A stretch of 64,000 nt of DNA, taken from Pedobacter arcticus A12 (GTDB lineage: Bacteria > Bacteroidota > Bacteroidia > Sphingobacteriales > Sphingobacteriaceae). The position numbers were made by a program, and so were the translations under genes. The notes below the pieces were generated by a model. That model made no database searches, was not told the origin of the DNA, and saw only the letters and a list, made by a program, of their open reading frames with translations. Positions 7,311 through 15,209 of this stretch are shown piece after piece (the first letter of the stretch is position 1; each line of letters opens with the position of its first letter). The stretch covers positions 372,001 through 436,000 of the forward strand of contig NZ_JH947128.1 of NCBI RefSeq assembly GCF_000302595.1, in the 5' to 3' direction.

Positions 7311-8585
7311 CTACAACAAATCAAATCCAATATCTTTTCTAAAGGTAGCGCCATCGTAATAAATACGACCAGCATCTGACGTTGCCTGTTGCAAAGCATC
7401 AAACATATTATCCTGCAAAGTGGTAACTGCCAAAACTCTACCGCCTTTGGTTTTCACAATGCCGTTGTCCATTTCTGTACCTGCATGAAAAACAATACTT
7501 TCTTTAATGTTTTCTAAACCCGCAATAGCTTTACCGTTGATGTATTCTCCGGGGTAACCTGCAGAAACCAACATTACGGTAGCAGCAGTTTTATTAGATA
7601 TTTTGAGTTCGTAGCTACCAACAGTTTCATCTGCAACAGCTTTTAACAGCTCTACAAAATCACTTTCCATTCTTGGCAACACGCTTTCGGTCTCCGGATC
7701 GCCCATACGACAATTGTACTCAATTACATTTGGGTGTCCATTGGTGTTCATCAATCCAATAAAAATAAAACCTTTATAATGGATATTATCGGCTTGTAAT
7801 CCTTTAACAGTTGGTATTACCACCAATTCTTCCACCTTTTTCAAAAACGCTTCATCTGCAAACGGAACGGGAGAAACAGAGCCCATACCGCCAGTATTTA
7901 AACCTGTATCGCCTTCGCCAATGCGCTTATAATCCTTTGCAGAAGGTAAAATCACGTAGTCCTTTCCATCAGTAACTACAAAAACAGAAAGCTCTATACC
8001 TGTCAAAAACTCTTCAATAACCACTTTTGAACTTGCATCTCCAAATTTTGCCTCCGCAAGCATCAAACGTAATTCTTCTTGCGCTTCTGCTAAAGTAGTA
8101 CAAATCAGGACACCTTTCCCTGCTGCCAAACCATCGGCTTTAAGCACAACAGGCATTGGATGATGTTTCAAATACGTTAAACCTTGCTTTAAGGTATCAA
8201 CTGTAAAAGTTTGAGATGCAGCCGTTGGGATTTTATGTTTCTCCATAAAAATCTTAGAAAAATCCTTACTTCCTTCTAACTGTGCACCGTCTTTCTTTGG
8301 ACCAATAACCGGAACGTTTTTCAACTCCTCATCTGCCAAAAAATAATCATGAATACCTTTTACCAAAGGCTCTTCTGGACCAACCAAAACTAAATCGACA
8401 CCGTTAGCCAACACAAAAGCTTTAATTCCTTCAAAATCTGTAACTTTTAATGGTACATTTTTTCCGTAAGCACCAGTTCCTGCATTTCCAGGAGCAATAA
8501 AAAGTTGGTCGCACAATGTGCTTTGGCTAATTTTCCAGGCAAAAGTGCTTTCTCTTCCGCCCGATCCAAGTATCAAAATATTCAT
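7311..8585 (-). CDS. purD: Phosphoribosylamine-glycine ligase
   Basis: 424 residues from the ATG at 8585 (MNILILGSGGRESTFAWK), the normal length and N-terminus for PurD; the open frame extends 28 codons further up but without homology. GSGGREST (7-14) is the N-domain loop; MPVVLKADGLAAGKGV near 148-163 is the ATP-grasp phosphate loop; VIEEFLTGIELSVFV near 190 and YNCRMGDPETESVLPR near 290 complete the ATP-grasp and Mg sites. It makes glycinamide ribonucleotide from phosphoribosylamine, glycine and ATP, the second step of purine synthesis. It stands alone here, with no other pur genes in the window. A -7 element ends five bases before the ATG, suggesting a very short or absent 5' leader. Confidence 0.96.
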   Translation of the reverse strand: MNILILGSGGRESTFAWKISQSTLCDQLFIAPGNAGTGAYGKNVPLKVTDFEGIKAFVLANGVDLVLVGPEEPLVKGIHDYFLADEELKNVPVIGPKKDGAQLEGSKDFSKIFMEKHKIPTAASQTFTVDTLKQGLTYLKHHPMPVVLKADGLAAGKGVLICTTLAEAQEELRLMLAEAKFGDASSKVVIEEFLTGIELSVFVVTDGKDYVILPSAKDYKRIGEGDTGLNTGGMGSVSPVPFADEAFLKKVEELVVIPTVKGLQADNIHYKGFIFIGLMNTNGHPNVIEYNCRMGDPETESVLPRMESDFVELLKAVADETVGSYELKISNKTAATVMLVSAGYPGEYINGKAIAGLENIKESIVFHAGTEMDNGIVKTKGGRVLAVTTLQDNMFDALQQATSDAGRIYYDGATFRKDIGFDLL

Positions 8586-8589
8586 GCCC

Positions 8590-8597
8590 CAAAAATA
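8590..8597 (-). promoter_or_regulatory. -7 element (TATTTTTG) next to the purD start
   Basis: On the minus strand TATTTTTG is followed by GGGGC and then the ATG of purD. A TTTG lies 17 bases upstream, slightly closer than the usual 19-20. Transcription would begin at or one base before the start codon. Confidence 0.5.
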
Positions 8598-8945
8598 GGA
8601 TAAGATATGTACAACAAAAACGTAAATGTTAATTAAATGTGTTTCTTTTTTTTGGCGAACAGATTTCATTTATTTTCCCTGCTATATTGGGCTTGAAATG
8701 ATCAATCAAAATTCAGATTTAAAAATCACCATACTATTTCGCTCACTAACTTAAGCTTCATGTTAAGTCAAAACTTGGTTAAAACATTCGAGAAATTGCC
8801 CTTAAGATAATATCAAATTGTTATAACCAGCCTTTAAAACAATGTATTTTTTATTTTCAATAAAGCAATATTTTATTCTGTAAATTATCGTCATAATCAA
8901 CTGCTTTCCAAGTTAATTAATTTATCAAATTTTTAATAATTTTTA

Positions 8946-9034
8946 GTTTTCCACAAGTGTAAACAGCTAAAAAACAACCAAATACAAACATCTGTTCAAT
9001 CTACAGCAATGTTGACATTTAGCTTGTGGAAAAC
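8946..9034. promoter_or_regulatory. Pair of inverted DnaA-box-like sites upstream of the ribonucleotide reductase
   Basis: GTTTTCCACAAG (8946-8957) is repeated exactly in reverse complement, CTTGTGGAAAAC (9023-9034), 65 bases apart. Each contains TTTTCCACA, one base from the DnaA box TTATCCACA. The second copy lies just upstream of the -33 position of the likely promoter. The rest of the 545-bp gap (8586-9130) is AT-rich and shows no gene. Confidence 0.5.
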
Positions 9035-9039
9035 TGGAA

Positions 9040-9070
9040 TTCGTTTATAGCTCTTAGGAACATAAATTTG
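9040..9070 (+). promoter_or_regulatory. Likely promoter of the ribonucleotide reductase gene
   Basis: TTCG (9040-9043), 19 bases, then TAAATTTG (9063-9070). The -7 element is perfect and the -33 is three of four. Transcription would start near 9075, leaving a leader of about 55 nt. Confidence 0.5.
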
Positions 9071-9130
9071 ATGAAAAACCCCTAAAGTTTTTTAGTTCAT
9101 TAACTCATTAACGATAAAATTAAAACAGAA

Positions 9131-12100
9131 ATGGCAAAAGCTTCTGCAACAAAAACTGCTAAAGGCCTCAAGTTTGAGCGCTACTTTAGTAAAGAAGGAA
9201 AAAGTGTTTACGATCTTTTTGATTACGATAAAAGATCTTCCGTAATCAGAAACCCTTCTGGCGACGCTGTTTTTGAAATGAACGATGTAGAAGTTCCACA
9301 CAGCTGGTCACAAGTTGCTACGGATATTTTAGCACAAAAATACTTCAGAAAAGCTGGTGTTCCACAAGCAGATGGCTCAACAGGCTCTGAAAACAGCATA
9401 AAGCAAGTAGCACATCGTTTGGCTAACTGCTGGAAAATTTGGGGAGAGCGTTACGGTTATTTTGCAACTACCAAAGACGCTGAAATTTTTTATGATGAAT
9501 TAGTTTACACGATTGTTGGTCAATTGGCTGCGCCAAACTCACCGCAATGGTTCAATACAGGCTTACATTCCTCTTACGGAATTACAGGTGGCCCACAAGG
9601 TCACTATTACGTTGATCCAATCACAGAAAATTTAGAAAAATCTACTTCAGCATATGAGCGTCCACAGCCACACGCTTGCTTTATCTTATCTGTAGAGGAT
9701 GATTTAGTAAACGAAGGTGGAATTATGGACCTTTGGGTTCGTGAGGCCCGTATTTTCAAATATGGTTCTGGAGTTGGAACAAACTTCTCCCGCATCCGTG
9801 GCGAAAGCGAAAAATTAAGTGGCGGTGGTTATTCTTCTGGCTTAATGTCTTTCTTAAAAATTGGTGATAGAGCAGCAGGAGCAATTAAATCTGGCGGAAC
9901 AACCCGTAGAGCAGCCAAAATGGTTTGTTTGGATTTAGACCATCCAGAAATTGAAAGCTTTGTAAACTGGAAAGTTGAAGAAGAGAAAAAAGTTGCGGCT
10001 TTAATAGCTGCAGGTTACGCTTCTGATTACGAAGGCGAAGCTTACCGCACCGTATCCGGACAAAACTCAAATAACTCCGTTCGTATTCCTAACGCTTTCT
10101 TTAAAGCGATGAAAGAAGGAAAAGGCTGGGATTTAACGGCTCGTTCAGACGGTCGCAGAATGAAAACTATTGATTCCAATAAACTTTGGGATGATATCGC
10201 ATTTGCTGCTTGGGCTTGTGCAGATCCTGGAGTACAGTTTGACACAACGATTAATGAATGGCATACTTGTCCAGAAGGTGGAAGAATCAACGCTTCTAAC
10301 CCTTGTAGCGAGTACATGTTCTTAGATAATACAGCTTGTAATTTAGCATCTATCAACCTCCGTCATTTCTTCGATTTAAAAACCTTGATTTTTGATGTTA
10401 AAGGTTTCGAGCATACTTCACGTTTGTGGACTACCGTTTTAGAAATCTCTGTTTTGATGGCACAGTTCCCATCAAAAGAAGTTGCACAACTATCTTACGA
10501 TTACCGTACTTTAGGTTTAGGTTATGCCAACTTAGGTTCTATGTTAATGGTTGCTGGTATTCCTTACGATAGCGATAAAGCAAGAGCAATTGGTGGTGCA
10601 ATTACTGCAATTATGACGGGTGTTTCTTATGCTACTTCTGCTGAAATGGCCAGAGAGTTGGGTACTTTTAACAGATACCAAGATAATAAAGACAATATGT
10701 TACGTGTAATGCGTAACCACAGATATGCAGCTTATAACGCTACAGGCAATTACGAAGGTTTAGAAATAGCGCCTCCGGGAATCGACCAAAAAAACTGTCC
10801 TGATTATTTATTAGCAGCAGCTTGCAATGCTTGGGATAAAGCAGTAGAAATGGGCGAAAAGTACGGTTACCGTAACGCACAAACTACTGTAATTGCACCA
10901 ACCGGAACTATCGGTTTGGTAATGGATTGCGATACAACTGGTATCGAGCCTGATTTTGCATTAGTAAAATTCAAAAAATTATCTGGTGGTGGATATTTCA
11001 AAATCATCAACCAAGCGGTTCCTGCAGCTTTAAGAAACTTAAAGTACAACGAGGAAGAAATCGAAACAATTGTTAACTACGCAAAAGGATCAGCAACCAT
11101 TAAAAATGCACCTCACGTTAACCCAGCAAGCTTAAGAGCTAAAGGTTTTACAGATGCTGATTTAGAAAAATTAGACAAAGCGATTATCTCTGCTTTTGAA
11201 ATTGGTTTCGCATTTAACGTATGGACTTTAGGCGAAGATTGTTTACACCGTTTAGGCTTTAAAGCCGAGCAGTACAATGCACAAGACTTTAACGTATTAA
11301 AATCTTTAGGTTTTACGCGTACTCAAATTGCAGAAGCAAATGAATTTATTTGCGGAACAATGACAATTGAAGGTGCTCCTTACTTAAAAGAAGAGCATTA
11401 TCCAATTTTTGATTGCGCTAACAAAAATGGAGCAAAAGGAGTGAGATATATTCATGCTCACGGTCACATTAAAATGATGTCGGCTGCACAACCTTTCCTT
11501 TCTGGAGCTATTTCTAAAACCATAAACTTACCAAACGAAGCTAAGGTTGAAGAAATTAAAGAAAGCTACGAACTATCTTGGAGCTTAGGTTTAAAAGCTA
11601 ATGCGCTCTACCGTGATGGTTGTAAATTATCTCAACCATTATCAACAAAATCTGATACCAAAGAAGAGAAAATTGACACGGTTGAAGAAGTTTTAGGTAA
11701 AGCTGGCGAGTTAAAATTAAGCGACTTAACACCTGAGCAGGTTTTAGAAGCCGCAACAGCAATTCTACAACGTTCAGAAGATACCAACTTTATGCGTCAG
11801 CTTTCACGAGTTGTACAAAAGAAAGTAATGCCTGCAAAACGTAGAGGTTTCACGCAAAAAGCAAGCATCGACGGACAAACTGTTTTCGTAAGAACCGGAG
11901 AATATGGAGATGGAACTTTAGGAGAAATTTTTGTAGATATGCATAAAGAAGGTGCAACTTTCCGCTCGTTGATGAACTGTTTCGCTATTGCGGTTTCAGT
12001 TGGTTTACAATACGGAGTGCCTTTGGAAGAATACGTAGAGAAGTTCACTTTCACTCGTTTTGAGCCAGCAGGAATGGTTGCTGGTCATGCAAACATTAAG

Positions 12101-12439
12101 TCTGCAACTTCTATTATCGATTATATTTTTAGAATGTTAGGTTACGACTACCTAAACCGTACAGATTTGGTACACGTAATTACAGAACAAAACGTGGTTA
12201 CAGACAACCCAACTATGCAAGATAGCGATGTAAACCACGATTCAACTAACGTTTACACGCCAGCTCCTGCTAAAGAGATTGCTACTTCTGCGCAAGCAAG
12301 TTCAAAAGCTCAAACTTTTGATTTGTCAATGGGTGCACAGTCAGATGCTCCAGCTTGTAGCAGTTGCGGACATACCACCATTCGTTCAGGCACTTGTTAC
12401 AAGTGCTTGAACTGTGGAACTTCAATGGGATGCTCTTAG
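9131..12439 (+). CDS. nrdJ: Vitamin B12-dependent (class II) ribonucleoside-diphosphate reductase
   Basis: 1102 residues. The substrate-site cysteine lies in PHACFILSVEDD (Cys183), the radical and redox region is SNPCSEYMFLDNTACNLASI (Cys392 in NPCSE), and PTGTIGLVMDCDTTG near 590 is the phosphate-binding loop. This is the long class II architecture that takes its radical from adenosylcobalamin rather than an iron partner; no nrdB lies beside it. After an insert near 840-890, the C-terminus ends CSSCGHTTIRSGTCYKCLNC and CGTSMGCS, a Cys-rich tail combining a zinc-ribbon-like pattern with the reductant cysteines. It makes deoxyribonucleotides for DNA synthesis in the cytoplasm. The start at 9131 (MAKASATKTAKGLKFERYFS) suits the family. 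Inverted DnaA-box-like sites lie upstream and a terminator follows. Confidence 0.95.
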   Translation: MAKASATKTAKGLKFERYFSKEGKSVYDLFDYDKRSSVIRNPSGDAVFEMNDVEVPHSWSQVATDILAQKYFRKAGVPQADGSTGSENSIKQVAHRLANCWKIWGERYGYFATTKDAEIFYDELVYTIVGQLAAPNSPQWFNTGLHSSYGITGGPQGHYYVDPITENLEKSTSAYERPQPHACFILSVEDDLVNEGGIMDLWVREARIFKYGSGVGTNFSRIRGESEKLSGGGYSSGLMSFLKIGDRAAGAIKSGGTTRRAAKMVCLDLDHPEIESFVNWKVEEEKKVAALIAAGYASDYEGEAYRTVSGQNSNNSVRIPNAFFKAMKEGKGWDLTARSDGRRMKTIDSNKLWDDIAFAAWACADPGVQFDTTINEWHTCPEGGRINASNPCSEYMFLDNTACNLASINLRHFFDLKTLIFDVKGFEHTSRLWTTVLEISVLMAQFPSKEVAQLSYDYRTLGLGYANLGSMLMVAGIPYDSDKARAIGGAITAIMTGVSYATSAEMARELGTFNRYQDNKDNMLRVMRNHRYAAYNATGNYEGLEIAPPGIDQKNCPDYLLAAACNAWDKAVEMGEKYGYRNAQTTVIAPTGTIGLVMDCDTTGIEPDFALVKFKKLSGGGYFKIINQAVPAALRNLKYNEEEIETIVNYAKGSATIKNAPHVNPASLRAKGFTDADLEKLDKAIISAFEIGFAFNVWTLGEDCLHRLGFKAEQYNAQDFNVLKSLGFTRTQIAEANEFICGTMTIEGAPYLKEEHYPIFDCANKNGAKGVRYIHAHGHIKMMSAAQPFLSGAISKTINLPNEAKVEEIKESYELSWSLGLKANALYRDGCKLSQPLSTKSDTKEEKIDTVEEVLGKAGELKLSDLTPEQVLEAATAILQRSEDTNFMRQLSRVVQKKVMPAKRRGFTQKASIDGQTVFVRTGEYGDGTLGEIFVDMHKEGATFRSLMNCFAIAVSVGLQYGVPLEEYVEKFTFTRFEPAGMVAGHANIKSATSIIDYIFRMLGYDYLNRTDLVHVITEQNVVTDNPTMQDSDVNHDSTNVYTPAPAKEIATSAQASSKAQTFDLSMGAQSDAPACSSCGHTTIRSGTCYKCLNCGTSMGCS

Positions 12440-12459
12440 GTTGAGATAAAATAATTACA

Positions 12460-12494
12460 AATCCTGTATCAAAAGAGATACAGGATTTTTTTTT
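12460..12494 (+). terminator. rho-independent terminator
   Basis: AATCCTGTATC pairs with GATACAGGATT, followed by T8, 20 bp after nrdJ. Confidence 0.92.
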
Positions 12495-12523
12495 AGAATA
12501 TTATAACTTATTAGCGAAATAAA

Positions 12524-13078
12524 ATGGATATGTTTCCACTGATAGCATTAAATATTTTTTGTAGCGTAATTGCTTCATTTATTTTTCTATTCCTAGTTTT
12601 ATATTTATTAAGACCAAAAATTTCAATTAGTACTTATATCTGTAAACAGGTAAATACCTTTGATGATTCTACAGCTAATACTTACGTTTTTAAAATTATC
12701 AATGAATCATATTTTAGTGCATTTGATGTACAATTAGAATTGTTTAAGTTGGAACAATATAGAGTAACAGCAAAAGGAATAAATAATAGAATTAAACCTA
12801 TTGCAATGCAGACTAATGAAATAAAACACATTCCAAATTACATTAGTAGCAAAAAATGTAATAAAAGAAGTTTTGCACCTCATGCTATTATGTTCAGAAC
12901 AAATGAAGTGTTAGAGGAAATACTGAAAAATGAAAAGGAAACGTTACAACTACAAATAACATTAAGACATGGTTTGACAGGGCTTTCTAGGGTTTATCAT
13001 AAAGATTATATTACAATTGACGATATTAAAGAAGGACAATTTAAATTTGGCAATAGTATTGATATAGATGTTAAATAA
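12524..13078 (+). CDS. Small membrane-anchored protein of unknown function
   Basis: 184 residues. One N-terminal membrane helix (about residues 5-30, IALNIFCSVIASFIFLFLVLYLL) is followed by RPKISIS and a mainly beta soluble part (KINESYFSAFDVQLELFKLE, LQLQITLRHGLTGLSRVYHKDYITI). The pattern suggests an Ig-like or C2-like sandwich on the cytoplasmic side or in the periplasm. Proteins starting with one membrane helix and '(K/R)PKI.I' occur as lone hypothetical genes in many Bacteroidetes. Base composition is more AT-rich than nrdJ. It has no clear partner: a terminator separates it from nrdJ and another follows. Possibly a recently acquired or fast-evolving gene. Confidence 0.65.
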   Translation: MDMFPLIALNIFCSVIASFIFLFLVLYLLRPKISISTYICKQVNTFDDSTANTYVFKIINESYFSAFDVQLELFKLEQYRVTAKGINNRIKPIAMQTNEIKHIPNYISSKKCNKRSFAPHAIMFRTNEVLEEILKNEKETLQLQITLRHGLTGLSRVYHKDYITIDDIKEGQFKFGNSIDIDVK

Positions 13079-13205
13079 TAAAATGACAAAAAAGATGGTG
13101 ATTTTATTATTAAATTCCTTATAATTACTGAAACTATCATTAAAAATGAATTTTATGAAAGACACAATGGTAGGCTAATTGCCTTTTATTAATTTTTAGA
13201 AATAT

Positions 13206-13234
13206 AGACCATTTTTAATTAAATGGTCTTTTTT
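13206..13234 (+). terminator. rho-independent terminator
   Basis: AGACCATTT and AAATGGTCT pair around TTAATT and are followed by T6. It lies 127 bp after the membrane protein gene. Confidence 0.8.
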
Positions 13235-13365
13235 GATTTATATACTATCCGTTATGTCATTTGTTAAAAAACACTTAAATTAATGAATATCAATCGATTA
13301 CTTTTAATTAGAGATTTGATATTAAATTCGCACTATAATGTTCAAAAATCAATCACTTACAAAAA

Positions 13366-13821
13366 CTAAATGGGTAATAAGGTTGTCTTTTTAATTTCTG
13401 CCATCACAAAAACACTATGTATATGTGCAACGGTTGGTAAAACAGATAGTTTATGTTGGTAAAATGTATTATAGGTTTCCATATCCTTACTTACAACTTT
13501 TAGCAGATAATCATAACCACCAGAAACTACATTACACTCCACTATTTCCGGGAATTTCAAAATACTTTCTTCAAAATCAGAGAAGTTAAATTTCGTTTGT
13601 TTATCCAGCGTGATGTTGCAAAAAATCGTCAGATTAGCATTTACTACGTTTTTATTTATCAGTGTTATATATTTCTCGATAACTCCATCACGCTCCATTC
13701 TTTTGATTCTGTCATGTACCGGTGTAACTGAAAGGTTTATTTTTTGCGAGATTTCTTTAAAAGTTAAGTGTGCATTTTCCTGCAAAAGTCTAAGTATTTT
13801 AATATCAGTATTATCAATCAT
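13366..13821 (-). CDS. Lrp/AsnC-family transcriptional regulator
   Basis: 151 residues, the normal family length. The N-terminal winged helix-turn-helix is MIDNTDIKILRLLQENAHLT then FKEISQKINLSVTPVHDRIKRMERDGVI (about 15-50). The C-terminal ligand-binding RAM domain includes NVVSGGYDYLLKVVSKDMETY (about 98-118). It is divergent from alanine dehydrogenase with 165 bp between the starts, the classic layout of a Lrp-type activator of ald that senses alanine. A palindrome lies in the shared gap. It probably controls ald and itself; that is inferred from position. Confidence 0.9.
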   Translation of the reverse strand: MIDNTDIKILRLLQENAHLTFKEISQKINLSVTPVHDRIKRMERDGVIEKYITLINKNVVNANLTIFCNITLDKQTKFNFSDFEESILKFPEIVECNVVSGGYDYLLKVVSKDMETYNTFYQHKLSVLPTVAHIHSVFVMAEIKKTTLLPI

Positions 13822-13877
13822 AAAAATGCTATCTAGAAAATTTTTCTACTAAGGGCTAAACCTAGTTTAAATATATT

Positions 13878-13897
13878 GTGTTTTTTCTTTAAAACAC
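13878..13897. promoter_or_regulatory. Candidate operator between the Lrp-type regulator and ald
   Basis: GTGTTTT and AAAACAC form a 7-bp inverted repeat around TTCTTT, 57 bp before the regulator start and about 90 bp before ald. Spacing and AT-rich core fit a Lrp-family site. Function is inferred from position only. Confidence 0.45.
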
Positions 13898-13959
13898 GCT
13901 GGAAAATCACTGTATATTCTTATTTATTTCTCTCTAATACAAAGATAAATGCTTTAATA

Positions 13960-13967
13960 TAAGTTTG
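13960..13967 (+). promoter_or_regulatory. -7 element (TAAGTTTG) of ald
   Basis: A perfect TAnnTTTG 20 bp before the ald ATG. No TTTG is found 19-20 bp upstream, which would fit a promoter that needs an activator such as the neighbouring regulator. Confidence 0.45.
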
Positions 13968-13986
13968 CATCACCAATTTTAGACTA

Positions 13987-15087
13987 ATGATTATAGGAAT
14001 TCCAAAAGAAATTAAGAATAACGAGAACCGGGTTGCTATTACTCCCGCGGGCGTAAAAAGTTTTGTTGACCAAAACCACCGTGTTTACATTCAAAAAAGT
14101 GCCGGAGAAGGAAGTGGTTTCTCTGATGATGAATATCGAAACGCCGGTGCCCAGCTATTAGAAACTATTGAAGAAGTGTATGCAATTGCAGAGATGGTTT
14201 GCAAAGTAAAAGAACCGATTGAGCGAGAGTATAACCTCATAAAGGCCGATCAATTAATATTTACCTATTTTCATTTTGCATCGTCCAGAGCTTTAACAGA
14301 AGCAATGATTGCCAGAAAGGCAGTTTGTTTAGCGTATGAAACGGTAGAAGCAGATGATCGCTCTTTGCCATTGTTAATTCCAATGTCTGAGGTTGCAGGG
14401 CGAATGGCCGTACAGGAAGGCGCAAAATACTTAGGCAAACCGAGTGGTGGAAGAGGTGTATTATTAGGCGGAGTGGCGGGGGTAAAACCTGCTAACGTTT
14501 TAATTTTAGGTGGCGGAATTGTTGGAACAGAGTCGGCAAAAATGGCTGCTGGTTTAGGCGCTAACGTTACCATAATGGATATCAGTTTAAAAAGATTACG
14601 TTATTTAAATGATGTGTTACCAGCAAACGTTGATACGGTTGTTGCTAATCCTTATCAAATTGAAGAAGCGGTAAAAACTGCTGATTTAATTATTGGTGCA
14701 GTATTGATTCCTGGAGCCAAAGCACCCCACTTAGTTAAAAAAGAAATGCTGAAATTGATGCGACCCGGAACGGTACTAATTGATGTAGCAGTAGACCAAG
14801 GTGGCTGTATTGAAACGGCAAAACCAACTACACATGAAAACCCGATTTATATCATCGACGGGATTGTTCATTACTGTGTTTCAAATATGCCAGGTGCAGT
14901 GCCTTACACCTCTACCATGGCTTTAACTAATGCTACTTTACCTTACGCTTTGCAACTCGCCAACAAAGGCTGGAAATTAGCATGTGAACAAAACGCTGAA
15001 TTACGTAAAGGTCTGAACATTGTAAACGGTAAGGTTGTTTACAAGGGTGTAGCGGATGCATTTGGTTTACTGTTGGAAGCAGTTTAA
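13987..15087 (+). CDS. ald: Alanine dehydrogenase
   Basis: 366 residues, the usual length. MIIGIPKEIKNNENRVAITP opens the family (Arg15 binds substrate); KVKEP near 73-77 carries the catalytic Lys; FTYFHFASS near 93-98 carries the His; LILGGGIVGTESAKMAAGLG near 170-190 is the NAD-binding Rossmann loop; IDVAVDQGGCIETAKPTTHENP near 263-284 is the substrate-closing segment. It interconverts alanine and pyruvate with NAD and ammonia in the cytoplasm, allowing alanine use or ammonia assimilation. Divergent from a Lrp-type regulator that most likely controls it. Confidence 0.96.
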   Translation: MIIGIPKEIKNNENRVAITPAGVKSFVDQNHRVYIQKSAGEGSGFSDDEYRNAGAQLLETIEEVYAIAEMVCKVKEPIEREYNLIKADQLIFTYFHFASSRALTEAMIARKAVCLAYETVEADDRSLPLLIPMSEVAGRMAVQEGAKYLGKPSGGRGVLLGGVAGVKPANVLILGGGIVGTESAKMAAGLGANVTIMDISLKRLRYLNDVLPANVDTVVANPYQIEEAVKTADLIIGAVLIPGAKAPHLVKKEMLKLMRPGTVLIDVAVDQGGCIETAKPTTHENPIYIIDGIVHYCVSNMPGAVPYTSTMALTNATLPYALQLANKGWKLACEQNAELRKGLNIVNGKVVYKGVADAFGLLLEAV

Positions 15088-15147
15088 ATTCTTAAAATAA
15101 ATTAGGGATTTTATTATCACTTTGAGCAAAGTGCTGGGCAATAAAAA

Positions 15148-15185
15148 AATCCGATTTGATTTACGCTAGCAAATCAAATCGGATT
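15148..15185 (-). terminator. Terminator downstream of the Trp/Tyr-rich exported protein gene
   Basis: A 15-bp perfect stem (AATCCGATTTGATTT / AAATCAAATCGGATT) with the T run on the minus strand (bases 15143-15149). It lies between two convergent genes and may stop both. Confidence 0.85.
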
Positions 15186-15209
15186 CAAAAAAATAATCAT
15201 AAAAGATTG

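Noticed and set aside
8586-9130. Cobalamin riboswitch before the B12-dependent reductase
   Set aside because: I looked for the conserved B12-box text and multi-stem fold and found neither; only the inverted DnaA-box-like pair stands out.
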